From: Vicinamibacteria bacterium | GTDB taxonomy: Bacteria > Acidobacteriota > Vicinamibacteria > Vicinamibacterales > UBA8438 | Direction: 5' to 3' | DNA length: 64,000 nucleotides | Assembly (NCBI GenBank): GCA_022820825.1 | Contig: JAJEEU010000009.1 | Coordinates: forward strand, 1-64,000 | Shown: one piece after another, positions 16,318 to 23,552 of the stretch | Layout: each line of letters opens with the position of its first letter | Position numbering within the stretch: the first letter of the stretch is position 1 | Position numbers and translations under genes: made by a program | The notes under the pieces: model-generated | Told to the model about the DNA's origin: nothing | The model's input: the letters and a program-made list of their open reading frames with translations, nothing else | Databases searched by the model: none

Positions 16318-18501
16318 TTATGTCGAGCCGAAGGTCAGCCACGTGCCGCGGAGGTCCGTCTGACCGACGCCCGGCTTGCTCCAGTCGCAGACGCCGTCGG
16401 GAAAGATGCCGCGCAGCCGGTCCATCTCGTCCGCGGTGAGCTCCACGCGGTAGTCGCCCGGGTCAATCGGCTTGAGCTGACACTTGGGTATGTCGCTCGC
16501 GAGCGGCATGCCCGCCACCTCGCGCGGCGAGGGCGAGGAGGGGTACAGCTCCTCGCAGCGTCCGGACCCCCGCACCTGGTCTTCGCCGATCCGCACCGGC
16601 TCGTCATCGCGCGACCAGCAGGCATCGGTCAGCTCCGCGGGCTTCGCGCGCGCCACCTTGTCCGCCTGCGGGTCGGATGACGTGTCGGCGGCGAGGTTCT
16701 CCAGCCACTGGTCCATCTGGCGCAGCGCCCCGGCCAGCACCGGGCTCGCGCTGCTGTACAGCCCGTGGCGGTCGTCCTCGACCAGCATCACGTGGTTGTC
16801 GGCCCGCCCGTTCGCCTTCTGCAGCCGCTCGCGCATCGAGAACGAGTGGTAGCGCGTATGGACGTCGCCCGCCTCGCGGTCGTCGCTGTAGGCCCGGTAG
16901 TCGATGATCGGCGTGGTCGCCAACCCTCCGCCGCCGTTCGTCAGCCGGCCGGTCTCGTACGCCAGCCGGATGGCGTCCGGATCGCCAACCGTGCGGTCCG
17001 CGTGGAAGTTGCCGTCGCCGTCGTAGCCGCCGACCCCCGCGTTCAGGTCGAGGAACTGCGCGGTCGTGATGGCGCCGTCGTTGAGCGCCTGCAGGCCGTA
17101 CTGCACCCCCACGTTGTCGAGGGGCCGGCGCGCGAACCCGGTGTCCGGATCCCGTCCGTACACGTTCACGTAATGCTCGTACACGTCGCAACGCGCACCG
17201 CCGGGATTGTCCGTCGGGTGGTACTGCGCCGCCTCCGGCAGGGCGTCGGGACAGAATTCACCGACCGTGATGCGCCCGGCGTTGATCGACACCCTGGGCA
17301 TCGTCTCGAGTACGAGGAAGCCGGCGACCGCCCGCTGCTCCTCCTCGGTGAACTGCCCGGCCCCGTCGTTCTGGAAGTAGTGGTTCAACAGCCGCGCGTC
17401 CGTGATCATCGGGATCGTGCCGAAACCGACGTCGGGGAAGCTGCATCCCGGAATGATGCCGTCGAGCAGGCCCGGGTAGTTGTCGGCGATCTGGTGGTTC
17501 TGGTACGAGCCGCCCGAGCAGCCCCAGCCGATGGTGTAGTGCGGCGCGCCGTAGCCCTCGACGAAGCGCTCCTTGACCATCATCATCGTCTCGGCCGCCA
17601 GCAGGTCGTTGCAGTTGTTGGCGTACACGTTGAGGCTGGACGAGGCTACGGCGTAGCCCTGGCCGAGCATCACGTCGTCGGTCACGCCGCCGGTGCGGTT
17701 GCCCTGGCGGAACCAGCCGTTCACGCAGCCGCCGCCGAAGGTGTAGACGAGCCGCCCGTTCCACCCGGGCGGGGCCGCCCACGGATCCGGATCGGGAGCC
17801 GACGGATCGTGCAGCATCGCGATCTGGTAGATCGCGCGGTTGATGGTGCCGGTCTCGATGCGGACGATGTACGGAACGGTCGCGCCGGTCAGCGTCGTCG
17901 TGGACGCGACGTCGGCCGGCCGTGCGGACGGGTCGGCCAGCGGTTTCAGCTCACCGCCGGTGGAGCGGTAGGCGTAGTCGATGCGACGCGCGATTGAGCA
18001 GTTCGCGTCGAGCGCCGCGCCGAGCGTCTCGCCCGACGGCATCTCGAACGCCTCGGTCTCGCAGACGAACGGCTGCTCGTGGGGGCCGGAAAACACCGGC
18101 CCTTCTACGGGGTGGTTGACCAGCGCGACGGCGCCCAGCGTCGTGCCATCGGCGCTGGCCAGCGCCAGCTCGCTCTCACGAGGCAGACCCTCGACCAGCC
18201 CCACCAGCGCGCCCGTCCCGGTGGGACGGAACGCGGCGGTGACGTCGGCGCCGTCGAGGGTGACGCGCAGCTCCGACAGATCGGCGTCGGGCGCGGCGCG
18301 GACGGCGACCAGGGCGTCCCCTCCCGTCACCATGTCCGGGCGGCCGGACAGGATCTGCAGCTCGTACGTTCCGGCGGCCGCGTCGTCGCCGCGCACGATG
18401 CAGGCGCCGATGCCGAGTGCGATTCCGGCGGCGGCGGCCAATGCGAGCATTCCCCGCATGCCGCCGCAGCAGTCGAGTCCAGGCAGAGAGAAAACGCCCA
18501 T
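16318..18501 (-). CDS. DUF6351-family exported protein (alpha/beta-hydrolase-like)
   Basis: 727 residues, probably a lipoprotein. A hydrophobic N-terminal stretch ends 'ALGIGAC', a usable lipobox, with a GGGGGA site before the ATG at 18501 (an inner ATG at 18459 is an alternative). The body matches the DUF6351 pattern: 'FVCETEAFEMPSG', 'WNGRLVYTFGGGCVNGW', 'MLGQGYAVASSSLNVYANNCND', and a nucleophile-elbow-like 'TIGWGCSGGSYQNHQIADNYPGLLDGI', as in tannase/feruloyl-esterase-type hydrolases. Function is unassigned; an esterase-like extracytoplasmic role is inferred. It is followed within 7 bases by bshA on the same strand. Confidence 0.8.
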   Translation of the reverse strand: MGVFSLPGLDCCGGMRGMLALAAAAGIALGIGACIVRGDDAAAGTYELQILSGRPDMVTGGDALVAVRAAPDADLSELRVTLDGADVTAAFRPTGTGALVGLVEGLPRESELALASADGTTLGAVALVNHPVEGPVFSGPHEQPFVCETEAFEMPSGETLGAALDANCSIARRIDYAYRSTGGELKPLADPSARPADVASTTTLTGATVPYIVRIETGTINRAIYQIAMLHDPSAPDPDPWAAPPGWNGRLVYTFGGGCVNGWFRQGNRTGGVTDDVMLGQGYAVASSSLNVYANNCNDLLAAETMMMVKERFVEGYGAPHYTIGWGCSGGSYQNHQIADNYPGLLDGIIPGCSFPDVGFGTIPMITDARLLNHYFQNDGAGQFTEEEQRAVAGFLVLETMPRVSINAGRITVGEFCPDALPEAAQYHPTDNPGGARCDVYEHYVNVYGRDPDTGFARRPLDNVGVQYGLQALNDGAITTAQFLDLNAGVGGYDGDGNFHADRTVGDPDAIRLAYETGRLTNGGGGLATTPIIDYRAYSDDREAGDVHTRYHSFSMRERLQKANGRADNHVMLVEDDRHGLYSSASPVLAGALRQMDQWLENLAADTSSDPQADKVARAKPAELTDACWSRDDEPVRIGEDQVRGSGRCEELYPSSPSPREVAGMPLASDIPKCQLKPIDPGDYRVELTADEMDRLRGIFPDGVCDWSKPGVGQTDLRGTWLTFGST

Positions 18502-18556
18502 GGCTAGAAATTCCCCCAGTTGAGACTGCGTGGGTTGCCGGTGATCCGGCCGGACG

Positions 18557-18979
18557 CTAGCGTTCGGTCGGATCGCTGCCGTCGAGCGGGGCGCCGGTGC
18601 CGGATGATCCGGCGAACAGCTTGGTGCCGTCGGGCAGGGTCACGTCACGGCCGTTGGCCTTGTTGGTGCCGTCCAGCGCCTGGTAGCCCTCGATGAAGAC
18701 TTCCGTGCCGGGCTGCACCGAGTCCTTCCGCCAGCCGCGGCGCACGAGCGCTCCGGGCGGGCCCGCCTCGATCATCCAACTGTCGACCGTGCCGTCGTCG
18801 TTCGTCACGTCGACGTGCATCCAGGAGTGCGGGTTGATCCACTCCATCTTCGTGATGGTGCCCTGCAGCCGGACCGGCTTCGTCGCATCGAACTCCGCCG
18901 AAAATGCATGATGCGCCACCACCGGCGCCGCCGCGACCAGCAGGGCCGCTGCCAACAGCCATCCTGTCATCGTTCTCAT
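18557..18979 (-). CDS. DUF6152-family secreted protein
   Basis: 140 residues with a signal peptide ending near 'AAPVVAHHA'. The mature start 'HHAFSAEFDATKPVRLQGTITKMEWINPHSWMHVDV' is the DUF6152 signature. The domain is a small beta-rich, OB-like fold with a conserved double histidine after the cleavage site. A strong AGGAGG site precedes the ATG. Such proteins occur in multiple copies in Acidobacteria-type genomes, often next to exported proteins like the next gene upstream (19043-19849), and their role is unknown. No catalytic residues are recognised. Confidence 0.85.
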   Translation of the reverse strand: MRTMTGWLLAAALLVAAAPVVAHHAFSAEFDATKPVRLQGTITKMEWINPHSWMHVDVTNDDGTVDSWMIEAGPPGALVRRGWRKDSVQPGTEVFIEGYQALDGTNKANGRDVTLPDGTKLFAGSSGTGAPLDGSDPTER

Positions 18980-19042
18980 CGGGCTTGCCTCCTGATTCCT
19001 GCGTCCCTCAATCTTCTCACACGCGTCGACGAACCGTCGCCG

Positions 19043-19849
19043 CTATTCCTCGCGGCGCAGATGTCCGTACAACAACTCTTCCGAGAACTCGATGCACTTG
19101 TACTCGATCAACCGCGCATTCGGCTCCAGGCGGCGGTAGAGCGGCAGCCGGATGGTCCAGGGGCGCGTGTACACGTCGGGATCCTCCAGCGTCGCCTCGT
19201 ACATCAGCGCGTTCGGGCCGATCGGCGTATAGCGCTCCGTCACGCGCAGCGCGGCGCTGTGGAAGTTGCCGGCGCGGTCGAGCCACTGCTCCCCATTGAA
19301 CCCCTGCACGTCGACCACCAGCGTCTCGCCTTCGAAATGTCCGTGCGAGCGCCCCATCCAGGAGTCGAGCGGCGGCGGCTCGGGATTCTCCATGTCCATG
19401 TGGATCGTGCGCACCGCCTCGGCATAGCCGTAAGCAATCAGGATCTTCTCCGTGCCCTGCACGATCTGGAACGGATAGGGCATGTACGTGGCGCGCGGCA
19501 CGCCCGGCAGGTAGCACTTCGCTTCGGGATCCTCGGTCAGCCGGTTCTCGAAGTTCTGCTGCTTCTGCTGCAGCGCCGCGGGCTGGTACGGGATGTCGTT
19601 GCCCACGACCACGCCCTGTCCCGGCGGCACCGCGCCGATGGCGCCGCCGCCCGGGAGCCCCTCGTAGGCCGGATGGTCCTGCAGGTCCCAGTGCGCCGTG
19701 CCGATGGCCTGCCAGATCCCGTTGAGGTCCGGCACGCCGTCGCTGGTGCGGGGCGCCCGGTAGTCCGTCCCCTGAGCGGCGGCCTGGCTCGCGCTCAGCA
19801 GCAGGATCGCGCCCGCCGCCAGCACTGCCACTCGATACCCAGTTCGCAT
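19043..19849 (-). CDS. Secreted hypothetical protein paired with DUF6152 gene
   Basis: 268 residues. The ATG at 19849 was chosen because AAAGGAGA lies 8 bases upstream and a signal peptide follows ('VAVLAAGAILLLSASQAAAQ'). The mature protein starts 'TDYRAPRTSDGVPDLNGIWQAIG' and contains 'CYLPGVPRATYMPYPFQIVQ', 'SHGHFEGETLVVDVQGFN', 'LRVTERYTPIGPNALMYEATLEDPDVYTRPW' and 'EYKCIEFSEELLYGHLRR'. This is a recurrent family of exported, beta-rich acidobacterial proteins without assigned function. It is probably co-expressed with the downstream DUF6152 gene (63-base gap). Confidence 0.8.
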   Translation of the reverse strand: MRTGYRVAVLAAGAILLLSASQAAAQGTDYRAPRTSDGVPDLNGIWQAIGTAHWDLQDHPAYEGLPGGGAIGAVPPGQGVVVGNDIPYQPAALQQKQQNFENRLTEDPEAKCYLPGVPRATYMPYPFQIVQGTEKILIAYGYAEAVRTIHMDMENPEPPPLDSWMGRSHGHFEGETLVVDVQGFNGEQWLDRAGNFHSAALRVTERYTPIGPNALMYEATLEDPDVYTRPWTIRLPLYRRLEPNARLIEYKCIEFSEELLYGHLRREE

Positions 19850-19952
19850 CTGACCGATCTCCTTTCGAACTCCGCCGGCGAGCCGCGCAGCCCCGGAATC
19901 GCGCGTTGCCGCGCGCCTTGCGCGTCGGCTCCCGGCCGGCCGCTCGCTGATA

Positions 19953-19958
19953 TAGACT
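19953..19958 (+). promoter_or_regulatory. Predicted -10 box (TAGACT), leaderless start
   Basis: TAGACT is followed by 6 bases (ggctct) and the ATG at 19965, with no Shine-Dalgarno. It has the same geometry as upstream of ltaE, the PIG-L gene, the XRE gene, the DinB-fold gene and the GT-C gene. Confidence 0.5.
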
Positions 19959-19964
19959 GGCTCT

Positions 19965-20522
19965 ATGGAAACACCGCGCTGCGCCGCCGTCTTCGCATTC
20001 GCCGTCACCCTTGCGATCGCGGCGCCGGCCGCGGCGCAGCCGCCCCTCGCCGAGGTCGCCCGCGCCGAGCAGGCGCGCCGCGCGTCCATCAGCGAGGAAT
20101 CAAGAGTTTACACCAACGCCGACCTTTCCGAGACGCGGCGTCTGACCACCGCGGTGGCCGCACGGCCGGCGCCCGCGGGCACTTCCGACGAGTCCGGCGG
20201 CACGCCGGCGGAAGACACCGCCGCGCCAGCCGTCGAAGAGCGCGACGAGACCTGGTGGCGCGAGCGGATCACCGGGGCGCGCGACGCCAGGCAGCGCGCC
20301 GAGCTCGTCGCGGCGGCGCTGCAGAACCGCGTGGACGGCCTGTGGGCCGAGTTCACGGCGCGCGACGACCCTGCGGCCCGCGCCAGCCTCGAACGCGACC
20401 GCCTGGCCGCGATCGCGGAGCTGGAGCAGACCCGGGGCGAGCTGGAGCGCCTCGACGAGGAAATCGCCGGCATCCAGGAAGAAGCCCGCCGAGCCGGCGC
20501 CCCGCCCGGCTGGCTGCGCTGA
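19965..20522 (+). CDS. Exported coiled-coil hypothetical protein
   Basis: 185 residues with a signal peptide (MET...AVTLAIAAPAAAQ). The mature region starts 'PPLAEVARAEQARRASISEESRVYTNADL', a motif seen in short periplasmic proteins of this lineage. It is followed by a low-complexity Pro/Ala/Thr linker and a strongly helical segment from about residue 90 to 175 ('ERDRLAAIAELEQTRGELERLDEEIAGIQEEARR') predicted to form a coiled coil. Function unknown. It is transcribed toward the AAA ATPase gene, which starts 13 bases after its stop. Confidence 0.7.
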   Translation: METPRCAAVFAFAVTLAIAAPAAAQPPLAEVARAEQARRASISEESRVYTNADLSETRRLTTAVAARPAPAGTSDESGGTPAEDTAAPAVEERDETWWRERITGARDARQRAELVAAALQNRVDGLWAEFTARDDPAARASLERDRLAAIAELEQTRGELERLDEEIAGIQEEARRAGAPPGWLR

Positions 20523-20535
20523 ACACCGGCTACCC

Positions 20536-21729
20536 ATGGGCGAGCCCCACCGCGCGGAGGCGCTGCTTCTCCGCAAGATCCGCCTGAGGAACCTGCTTTC
20601 GTTCGGCCCAGAAGGACTGGACCTCGATCTCCCGGGTCTAACCGTCCTGATCGGCCCCAACGGTTCCGGAAAGTCGAACCTGCTGGAGGCGCTCGGCCTG
20701 TTGAAGGCTGCGCCCAGCCAGCTTGCAGCGCCGGTCCGTGAGGGAGGCGGTATCCGCAACTGGCTCTGGAACCGGCAAGCGGACGCCACCGCTCTCGTCG
20801 AGGCTGTCGTGGAAAACCCGCGCGGCGCCCAACGCCTGCGGCACGCGATCGAATTCACCGAGACGGACCAGACCTTCAGGCTGGTCGACGAACGTGTCGA
20901 GAACGAGGAGCCCCACCCGATGCGCCTTGAACCGGACTGCTTCTATCGGTTCCAGCGCGGCCGGGCGCTGCTCGCCGTCAAGGGTGGGAACGACAAGCGG
21001 GAATTGCACCCCGGCGACGTCAGCCCGGACGAATCGATCCTTTCACAGCGGAAGGAGCCGGACCAGTACCCCGAGCTCGCGTGGCTGAACGCGTCGTACG
21101 GCAAGATTCGCCTTTACCGCGAATGGGAATTCGGGCGGCGCACCGTGTTTCGGAAGCCACACGAGACCGACGTCCGCCCGAAGCCGCACATGGAGGACTT
21201 CACGAACCTGGGGATGTTCCTCAACCGGCTGCGGCAAGAGCCCAGGACCAAGAAGCTGTTGATCGACGGTCTCTCCGACGCCTACGACGGCCTGACGGAC
21301 TTCGAGTTGAACTTCGACAACGGCACCGTGCAGGTCTACTTTACGGAAGGGGATCTGGCGGTGCCGGCCTCCCGCATTTCCGACGGCAGCCTGCGCTACC
21401 TCTGCCTGCTCGCACTGCTCCTCGACCCCGAACCGCCGCCCCTCGTCGGCATCGAAGAACCGGAGATGGGCATGCACCCCGACCTGATTCCGAAGCTGGC
21501 CGATATGCTCGTCAACGCGTCTGGCCGGTGCCAACTGGTCGTCACGACCCACTCCGACATACTGGTGGACGCACTGTCCGAACGGCCGGAATCCGTGGTT
21601 GTCTGCGAAAAGCACGACGGCCGGACCACCATGAAGCGCCTGGACCGCTCAGACCTCGCTCACTGGCTCGAGAAATACCGCCTGGGCGAGTTGTGGACCC
21701 GCGGCGACCTGGGCGGCGTACGCTGGTGA
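20536..21729 (+). CDS. AAA (OLD/RecF-like) ATPase, likely defence-associated
   Basis: A 397-residue ABC-type ATPase of the AAA_21/OLD-like group. Walker A is 'GPNGSGKSN' (40-48), a signature-like 'RISDGSLRYLCLLALLL' lies near 277-293, and Walker B-type 'LVGIEEPEMGMHPDLIPKLADML' near 303-325. A switch-type His is in 'VVTTHSDILVDAL'. No nuclease domain is fused. Such ATPases are typically paired with a small nuclease or TOPRIM-like partner in anti-phage or toxin modules. Here a partner begins with a GTGA overlap at 21726 but is cut off after about 30 codons, so the system is probably inactive unless the ATPase works alone. Confidence 0.8.
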   Translation: MGEPHRAEALLLRKIRLRNLLSFGPEGLDLDLPGLTVLIGPNGSGKSNLLEALGLLKAAPSQLAAPVREGGGIRNWLWNRQADATALVEAVVENPRGAQRLRHAIEFTETDQTFRLVDERVENEEPHPMRLEPDCFYRFQRGRALLAVKGGNDKRELHPGDVSPDESILSQRKEPDQYPELAWLNASYGKIRLYREWEFGRRTVFRKPHETDVRPKPHMEDFTNLGMFLNRLRQEPRTKKLLIDGLSDAYDGLTDFELNFDNGTVQVYFTEGDLAVPASRISDGSLRYLCLLALLLDPEPPPLVGIEEPEMGMHPDLIPKLADMLVNASGRCQLVVTTHSDILVDALSERPESVVVCEKHDGRTTMKRLDRSDLAHWLEKYRLGELWTRGDLGGVRW

Positions 21730-21817
21730 GCGCCCGGATCTTTCTTGAGGGCGGCGGCGATTCCAAGGAGGGTAGGACTCGTTGTCGTGAGGGGTTCCGA
21801 AAGCTGCTGAAGTCCGG
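21726..21817 (+). pseudogene. Truncated partner of the AAA ATPase (DUF4276-like start)
   Basis: GTG at 21726 overlaps the ATPase stop as GTGA. The readable part, 'SARIFLEGGGDSKEG' then 'TRCREGFRKLL', matches the N-terminus of a small partner protein often encoded after AAA_21-type ATPases (DUF4276/TOPRIM-like, recalled family). Similarity ends at about 21810-21817. Beyond it the frame continues to about 21950 with unrelated sequence that is antisense to a helicase remnant. This indicates a deletion or recombination junction. Confidence 0.65.
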
Positions 21818-22530
21818 ATACCGTGTTCTCCCGTCAGGCAACGAAAGGGCCGTCTCGTATTCGTATCGATCGATGCCCTGGACGAGGAGTTCGTTCGCGA
21901 TAATGACCTCGGACTTGGACCGAACGAGGTCGCCGCGCTTAGTGCGGTGAATGAGCCCTTCTTCCAGAAACCTCTCAGTACCGTCGACCTCAAACCGCGT
22001 CGGACTGGGAGGGGCGAAGAGATTGGTCAGTCTACGCGCGATGTCTGAGTGCTTGTCACTCGCGTATCGGCGAAGGTTTCGCAAGTCGCCCTGATGCAGA
22101 ACGACGACGCGATCCTGTTGGCGCGTCAACGCCGTGTAAAGAAGCTCTCGCGACAGAGGCCAACATGGATCGGGCAACACGACGAAAGTGATCCCGAACT
22201 CGCTGCCCTGTGACTTGTGGACCGTCAGGGCGTAAGCGAGCTCAAGCGGAGGCGACCTCGCCACCGAACTCCCAGACCTTGAAGTCGTAGTCGTGTCCAG
22301 GCTGAGACGTGAACTCTACTTCCGCGAGCGGAAACAGCTTTTTTTGGTTCCTGGTCTTGTAGTTGCCAACGACGATCCCGACATCGCCATTGGCAACATA
22401 GGACGGTCGCTCCGGAAATACTTCTCGAACGCTGCTGTTCTTCAGGTTGATGACCTTGTCGCCGTAAATGATCCCTTGAGGACCGACTGGAGGATGGGTC
22501 TTGCGGTATCCCGAATGAGACGTCGCTCGC
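21809..22530 (-). pseudogene. Broken RecD-like helicase with C-terminal nuclease region
   Basis: The minus strand encodes the C-terminal part of a superfamily 1 helicase in two frames. First come 'IIYGDKVINLKNSS' and 'PSYVANGDVGIVVGNYK', then, after a frameshift near 22254, 'ELAYALTVHKSQGSEFGITFVV' and 'SRELLYTALTRQQDRVVVLHQG' (helicase motifs V-VI). These are followed by 'RSKSEVIIANELLVQGI' and 'LPDGRTRYPDF', the start of a PD-(D/E)xK-like nuclease. It ends abruptly at Asp-Phe (21809), where the ATPase partner fragment meets it. The N-terminal half, including Walker A, is missing. The DNA is visibly less GC-rich than its surroundings, consistent with transfer. Confidence 0.8.
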
Positions 22531-22666
22531 GACAGCCACGTCTTGCGGAAAGCCTGCTGCACCATGGAGGGTGAACACGCCCAGGCCGGCAGGAGCGGTG
22601 GCATCATGGTGGCGGTAGTCGTTGAGGGTGTCCACGCGGTAGTTGCACGTCCCATAGCCAACAGGC
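22531..22666. other. Unassigned remnant DNA upstream of the helicase fragment
   Basis: About 136 bases with no intact gene. On the minus strand one frame reads 'NYRVDTLNDYRHHDATAPAG' then 'LGVFTLHGAA', which looks protein-like, but I cannot assign it to a family. It probably belongs to another disrupted gene or an upstream insertion. Confidence 0.35.
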
Positions 22667-22672
22667 TATAAA
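22667..22672 (+). promoter_or_regulatory. Predicted -10 box (TATAAA) of the XRE/nucleotidyltransferase pair
   Basis: TATAAA is followed by 6 bases (ggatcc) and the ATG at 22679. The overlapping AAGGA might also serve as a weak ribosome site, but it sits only 3 bases from the start codon. Confidence 0.5.
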
Positions 22673-22678
22673 GGATCC

Positions 22679-23005
22679 ATGATCCTACGCAATCTCGTTC
22701 GCGAGGCGCGCAGGCGCGCGGGGCTTACACAGGCGGGACTGGGTCACCGCGCGGGGGTACCGCAATCGACGATCGCCCGCATCGAATCCGGTGCGCGCAC
22801 TCCCTCGACCGACATGGTCGAACGGCTGGTCCGGGCCGCCGGATTCGAGGTTCGCGTCAGTCTCGGCGAACCCGACCGCGAGACCAGTTCCCTGTTCCAC
22901 CGCACCCTCCGCCGGACGCCGGCGGAACGTCTGACCGACGCGACCCGTGCCGCGCACTTCGTTCTGCACGGCCGGCAACAGCTCCGCGAGCCGCGTCATG
23001 GCTGA
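22679..23005 (+). CDS. XRE-family HTH protein, putative antitoxin
   Basis: 108 residues. Residues ~3-60 form a lambda-repressor-like helix-turn-helix: 'LVREARRRAGLTQAGLGHRAGVPQSTIARIESGARTPSTDMVERLVRAAGFEV'-type layout, with the recognition helix around 'PQSTIARIES'. The C-terminal tail (FHRTLRRTPAERLTDATRAAHFVLHG) is family-typical for regulators next to nucleotidyltransferase-fold toxins. The gene overlaps the downstream nucleotidyltransferase by 8 bases (ATGGCTGA). The pair looks like a toxin-antitoxin or abortive-infection module, with this protein as autorepressor/antitoxin (inference). Confidence 0.8.
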   Translation: MILRNLVREARRRAGLTQAGLGHRAGVPQSTIARIESGARTPSTDMVERLVRAAGFEVRVSLGEPDRETSSLFHRTLRRTPAERLTDATRAAHFVLHGRQQLREPRHG

Positions 23006-23552
23006 GGCGCCGTTCGATCCCGCGGCCATGCTGGCGGCATTGCGCCAGGCCGACGTTCGGTTCGTCCTGATCGGCGGCATGGCGGCCGTTCTGCACGGCG
23101 ACGTCGGCGTCACCGTCGACATCGACATCACGCCGGCCTGCGACCCTGACAACATCGAGAGGCTGGCCGCCGCCCTGCGTGCGCTCGACGCGCGCATTCG
23201 CGCCGACGGGGCTCCGCAGGGCCTGCCTTTCGAGTGCTCGACCGAATTCCTGAGCAATCTGGGCCCCGACGCCATCCTCAACCTCACCACGCGGGCCGGG
23301 GCCCTGGACGTATCCTTCACGCCGGCCGGCACCAGCGGCTACCGTGATTTGAAACGCGACGCAGTAGCAATGGACGCCGCCGCGGGCGTATCCATTCTCG
23401 TGGCATCGCTGGCCGACATAATCCGCTCCAAGAGCGCCGCGAACCGCGAGAAGGACCGGCGGGCCCTGCCGCGGCTGCATGAACTTCTCGAACGGACTTC
23501 AGGAACGCGCAGCGAGCGCGAGAGCGTGTCTGTGGACGGCGCCAGCCGCTAG
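22998..23552 (+). CDS. Nucleotidyltransferase-fold protein, putative AbiEii-like toxin
   Basis: 184 residues starting at the ATG at 22998, which overlaps the XRE gene. It carries the nucleotidyltransferase start 'LRQADVRFVLIGGMAAVLHGDVGVTVDIDI' with the conserved Gly-Gly and the acidic pair in 'TVDIDIT'. Further blocks are 'DPDNIERLAAALRAL', 'ALDVSFTPAG' and 'ASLADIIRSKSAANREKDRRALP'. This layout fits small AbiEii/AbiGii-type or DUF6036-type nucleotidyltransferases. The likely activity is transfer of a nucleotide to RNA or protein, restrained by the upstream HTH protein. Its stop and that of the convergent peptidase share the tetramer CTAG at 23549-23552. Confidence 0.78.
   Translation: MAEAPFDPAAMLAALRQADVRFVLIGGMAAVLHGDVGVTVDIDITPACDPDNIERLAAALRALDARIRADGAPQGLPFECSTEFLSNLGPDAILNLTTRAGALDVSFTPAGTSGYRDLKRDAVAMDAAAGVSILVASLADIIRSKSAANREKDRRALPRLHELLERTSGTRSERESVSVDGASR

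Noticed and set aside
21542-21808. Minus-strand frame continuing the helicase fragment beyond Asp-Phe
   Set aside because: From 21808 downward it is simply antisense to the ATPase and its partner fragment, with no helicase or nuclease similarity.
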